Source: Brevibacterium aurantiacum (GTDB lineage Bacteria; Actinomycetota; Actinomycetes; Actinomycetales; Brevibacteriaceae). Taken from it: a DNA stretch of 64,000 bases. Under the pieces are notes generated by a model, which ran no database searches, had not been told where the DNA came from, and worked only from the letters and a program-made list of their open reading frames with translations. Location of the stretch: the NCBI RefSeq assembly GCF_007558825.1, contig NZ_VLTK01000015.1:1-64000 (forward strand). Reading direction: 5' to 3'. How positions within the stretch are numbered: the first letter of the stretch is position 1; each line of letters begins with the position of its first letter. Both the position numbers and the translations under genes were made by a program. This document shows positions 61,401-64,000 of this stretch, one piece after another.

Positions 61401-64000
61401 TCCGTGCCGACGACGTCGCCTTGGAGCGTGAACCTTTTGACAGGTCCTGATTCCCGCCTAGATCAAACAGCCGATCAACAGCGGAGTATCCGCCGCTGAG
61501 CCCACCGGTGACCTGATCACGGATACTGCCGCGACGCACATCGACACGGAGATCTTTACGGAGGTCGCTCACGCGAGCCTTGCGCTCCCGCTCTTCCTTC
61601 GCGTTCTGCTCCGCAATTCGTTTCGCTTCCTTGGCCTGCTGCTCGGCAGCACGTGCCGCCTGAGCATCGGCCGTGGCCTTAGCCTTCGCAGACTTGAGAG
61701 AACTCCTAGCTTCCTCAAGTTCGTCCTCAGCGGCTCGAACTCGGCGAGTAGCTGCAGTCTTAGCGGCGTTCGATTTGGCATCAGACTTTGCTCGCCGAGC
61801 GTCGCGCAGTGTCGCGTTCGCGGAGTTGATTCGGCGTTCAGCCGCACCGACAGCGCCGCCCTTGGCGAACGCGTTGCCAGACATGACAGCACGACGCATG
61901 GCCTCAATCGCACCGTGACCGCCGGCGCGCTGAACCTCCATCGCCGTCCACACGTGCTCACCGTTGGATAGCATCGCTGGGATCTCGTCAGAGGTTCCCG
62001 TGCCGGCGCCGATGATTGGCCCACCGGTGGCCTTCTTTTTAGCAGCACCTTTACCCTTGATGCTGTCTGAGGGGGATGCGCGCTTCTTCTTGTTGCCACC
62101 GGTGAAGAATTCTTTGATGCTGGTCAGCACCGTCATTGTCACGGTCGAGTTGTTCTTGAACCATGACTTGAACCCGCCAACATCCTTCTTAGCTTCGGAG
62201 GTGTCGGCGTCGACCTTGGCTGTGGTCTTGCCTTTTTCGACTTCCCTGAGCTTGGCTTCGGCTTCCTTGATCTTCTCTTTGAGGAGCGTAATCTGAGCGT
62301 CGACTGTTGGAGAGGTTGGCATCTTCTCAAGCTCGTTGAGACGATCCTTCGCTGTCCCAATCTGCTTCTTAAGCTTCGATGCGTCGGCATCCAAGTTGAT
62401 CGGCGGGAGGCTGCCGATCTCGTTGGCAAACTCGTTGACATTCTTCTTCGACTTCTTGAACACATCGATGACTCGCTGCATGTCAGCATCGGAACCGTCA
62501 GCGAGCTTCTTCACCATGGAGGCACCCTCGGGTCCAAGTGCCATCAGCTGATCGAGGAGTTCCTGGGGTGCGCCTCTTTCGGCGAGTCTTGATAGGTTAT
62601 CCATCCACCCGGCCTGAGCCTCGACCTGCTTCTCCATATCCTTGATCCACTCCTGCAGAGTGGTCTTTGACTCTTTGGCTTTCGCAGTGAAATCGAGAAA
62701 ACCGGTGGCTCCATCAATGAGGCCGGAACGGACTTCCTCCAGATGTTCTTGCGCTGCCTGCGCGGCTTCCGAAAGGCCAGTGAACCCCTCAGCTGCATCG
62801 ACTGTCGCAGGCTTGATTTCACCGTTCGCGAGCTTGACCAGTGTCGCCCCGTCAGCCGCCAGCCCCATCTCTGTCGCAACTCCAGAGAGGTGCTCACTAA
62901 GTGTCGGGAAACGTTCAAGAATTTCCTCAGGGAGCATGTCTGGAGACTCCTCGGCGATAGCCTGGAAGCCCTTGGAGACCTGATCATACGCGCCGTTGTT
63001 GGCCATGTCGGTCAGGGCCGTATCAGTCTCGTTGATCGTTTCCTGCAGAATCGTGGCATCACTTCGGGTGTTGAGGATCGAATCGAGCCACTTCGAGGCT
63101 TTGTCACTGCTGCGTTCGAAGGCGGCGCCCCAGGTCTCAATGTCCTTTGAGCCGATCCCCTTGGACCAGAAGTCGTTGGCTTCCTTCCAAATCGCAGGAT
63201 CGAGGAGGGTGTTCTTTGTATTCGCTTGGGTCGCGTTATTGAGCTGGACGAGGCGGTTCTTCATTTCCTCCGAGGAACGCGAACCAGTGTCGAGCATGGC
63301 AGTGAACGCGGCACCGGCGAGCTGGGCGGCAAGGAAGCCGCCCGCGACGAGACCTGCTGCCTTGCCGACTTTGCTCATACCGCGAGTAGTCGCACCGATG
63401 ACGCCCGACTGTCCTGCCAGGGTTTTGAACGCGCTCTGGGTTTCTAGGATTCGAGGGGCGAGTACCAAGAATCCGCCGGCTGCGAGAGATGCGACACCGA
63501 CGATGCCACCCATCGCTAGGGCGGTATTGCGCAACGGTGCGTCGAGGCCTTCGAATTCGCGCATCTTGTTCGCGATGCCGTTGAGCCAGTCGACGGCCAT
63601 GCCGCCGCCACTCTGTGAGACGAACGGCTCGACCATGACCGCAGACAAGTCACGCCATGCAGACTTCACACGGTCAGCGGCGCCCGACATGGTTTCCTTG
63701 ACATTGGCGGCGGCTCCGCCGAACTTCTTCGTCAGCCCATTGACGAGTGGATCCCAGATTTTTTCCACCGGGATACCGCCCGGCTTAGATGCCATGTCTT
63801 TGATCTCGGCCGCAGACATTCCCATTTGCTCGCCGATGATCTTCGCCGCATCGACGCCGTAGTAGCCGAGGCGCTCCAGCGCGTCACCAGAGAGCCTTCC
63901 CTGCGACTGCAGGCGAGCCAGCACGTCTGTGATCGACGAGATCGCTTCCGAGCCCTTACCTGCGGCGGCAACGGTGTCTTGGATTGCCGACAGCGTTGGT
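58423..64000 (-). CDS. Tape measure protein with M15-like and lytic transglycosylase domains (5' end outside window)
   Basis: At least 1,858 codons; the frame stays open to the right edge, so the internal GTG at 63924 is not the real start. Upstream of it the frame reads AIQDTVAAAGKGSEAISSIT. A hydrophobic segment (ALAMGGIVGVASLAAGGFLV) lies near the N-terminal part; long coiled coils follow. Around 60350-60550 there is a short repeat built on MLL-NTQTQQA-like units. An M15-like peptidase domain (SAYRGGSITASGNTSHHSRG, then GMHFNHVHIAA) is at about 59340-59690, and an SLT-type domain (LLTRESGWNPNAQ, SSAYGLFQF) at about 58880-59040. It sets tail length and probably opens peptidoglycan at infection. 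Confidence 0.9.
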   Translation of the reverse strand, partial: PTLSAIQDTVAAAGKGSEAISSITDVLARLQSQGRLSGDALERLGYYGVDAAKIIGEQMGMSAAEIKDMASKPGGIPVEKIWDPLVNGLTKKFGGAAANVKETMSGAADRVKSAWRDLSAVMVEPFVSQSGGGMAVDWLNGIANKMREFEGLDAPLRNTALAMGGIVGVASLAAGGFLVLAPRILETQSAFKTLAGQSGVIGATTRGMSKVGKAAGLVAGGFLAAQLAGAAFTAMLDTGSRSSEEMKNRLVQLNNATQANTKNTLLDPAIWKEANDFWSKGIGSKDIETWGAAFERSSDKASKWLDSILNTRSDATILQETINETDTALTDMANNGAYDQVSKGFQAIAEESPDMLPEEILERFPTLSEHLSGVATEMGLAADGATLVKLANGEIKPATVDAAEGFTGLSEAAQAAQEHLEEVRSGLIDGATGFLDFTAKAKESKTTLQEWIKDMEKQVEAQAGWMDNLSRLAERGAPQELLDQLMALGPEGASMVKKLADGSDADMQRVIDVFKKSKKNVNEFANEIGSLPPINLDADASKLKKQIGTAKDRLNELEKMPTSPTVDAQITLLKEKIKEAEAKLREVEKGKTTAKVDADTSEAKKDVGGFKSWFKNNSTVTMTVLTSIKEFFTGGNKKKRASPSDSIKGKGAAKKKATGGPIIGAGTGTSDEIPAMLSNGEHVWTAMEVQRAGGHGAIEAMRRAVMSGNAFAKGGAVGAAERRINSANATLRDARRAKSDAKSNAAKTAATRRVRAAEDELEEARSSLKSAKAKATADAQAARAAEQQAKEAKRIAEQNAKEERERKARVSDLRKDLRVDVRRGSIRDQVTGGLSGGYSAVDRLFDLGGNQDLSKGSRSKATSSARKFEANLRSLYSQAEKIDAKLKKAQDKATELKGIKDSVASGLLNDRDFDVSTDVVSTGDGNFKQVSSMSSMTGKTARLKELVNKLGKLSKMGIPGALLQEVAGQGIEGGNAAADALLGAPIGERNQLVSSWAEFDKYAGQAGQYVTEGFYKGGANAADGVVKGLEGRKKNVEAAIANLAKVMESTFKSVLGIHSPSTVMAELGGFTAEGLVQGMLGGVADVQSAASLLGGAAVPALGDMSTSVDVGVNPVVADDEGMAGLAMQDMSTTTLDAMEQMRVGVSDGWAAMLLNMQETQAGMLLGTQTTNAGQLLDTQTQQAAMLLNTQTQNAAMLSNTQVQQEAMRLSVSQKQLAQRTVMTEQQELMRLMLIDKQASMKTRSATDFESLKTTTGSKFGEMRRSTDDTMSGMYGDYTDRLNDLKSLNKRGFEFLLSTSNANMRGIRSGMDNQMEAAKPELGNNLNALIRVFASFTSSVNKAFGDVGVKLAAPKSVKFESGGVMPGYSPGRDIHQFRSPTAGDLYLSGGEAIMRPEWTRAMGGEQGVKAQNDAARQGRLDELLHMQGNAFASGGVFGPAPGVNAFADSGVWRNLWAITKEKFPNATLNSAYRGGSITASGNTSHHSRGNAIDTSPSMDIFNFWRNTYGSDLAELIYSPANGKQIKNGQNYMYTGAVRGMHFNHVHIAAVKALSEAMAGGLPGMGGAMSHPFLDRAGVKPGDNMAKSYEAAAEKLTEQIYAKHSKMLPDGYMGGLGKGIMSQVSEGLVGKAKDYGKNAGTADFSNVAAGPVKSMAKQMLEQMGWGDQFGDLNWLLTRESGWNPNAQNPTSSAYGLFQFLNGTWGTVGGSKTSDPKMQLEYGLKYIKQRYGDVQGARSFWERNHWYEQGTQSAQSGWAVVGENGPELVNLSGGEQITNAAESRKLLAENRTFIPHPGRGFDATAIGSSIAAEIKNHQFTPSELAKALDGVPVSLVVDGKQMQAHISTTVSTIAVGAGRAH

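Noticed and set aside
61200..63900. Several long plus-strand frames under the tape measure gene
   Set aside because: Shadows of a single continuous minus-strand frame with coiled-coil and enzymatic domains.

Overview
The window is high-GC actinobacterial DNA. Gene content (sucCD, a four-gene sdhCDAB operon, many GTG/TTG starts, candidate leaderless genes) fits a Micrococcales member, most likely Brevibacterium; the genus is inferred from overall protein character, not from a marker gene. No tRNA, rRNA, CRISPR array or insertion sequence was seen.

Positions 1 to about 37,000 are ordinary chromosome. In order: an amidohydrolase with a TetR-type palindrome and an amino-acid permease; a convergent acyl-CoA thioesterase; a PadR regulator with its own operator, a membrane protein and a UvrA-like ABC ATPase; two small membrane proteins; a DesK/NarL-type two-component pair; an rRNA-type methyltransferase; a universal stress protein; a threonine aldolase; a GlxA/AraC regulator divergent from a second permease; sucCD; MarR and GNAT proteins; a lipoprotein; a FAD monooxygenase; adenosine deaminase with a coupled membrane protein; a BMP-family lipoprotein; an M20 amidohydrolase; manC; sdhCDAB; a D,D-carboxypeptidase; an unlisted 54-residue protein in its own transcription unit; a FUSC-type membrane protein; and an FdhF/YdeP molybdopterin oxidoreductase.

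From about 37,070 to the right edge the DNA is phage-derived. Two copies of the last 28 codons of nrdF (class Ib ribonucleotide reductase small subunit) lie on the minus strand, exactly 7,080 bases apart (37,071 and 44,151). I read them as attachment-site copies from two related phages inserted in tandem at the nrdF 3' end. The intact nrdF should lie beyond the right edge. The first element (37,071-44,150) is a decayed remnant with a frameshifted excisionase and a broken tyrosine integrase. The second (44,151 to beyond 64,000) is a siphovirus-like prophage. Its late genes run right to left: tape measure, distal tail, hub-like and other tail proteins, a propeller-type receptor-binding protein, a coiled-coil membrane protein, a frameshifted collagen-like protein, endolysin and holin.

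The most interesting biology is at the left end of the prophage. It carries a large TagE/TarM-like glycosyltransferase next to the tail and lysis genes, while its own tail protein has a beta-propeller of the type that binds glycosylated wall teichoic acid. That pairs a predicted receptor-modifying enzyme with a predicted receptor-binding protein. Beside it is a small cassette (zinc/HTH protein, 56-residue membrane protein, 79-residue protein) that is duplicated in the remnant. Its two small genes are intact in both elements, which suggests they are useful to the lysogen.
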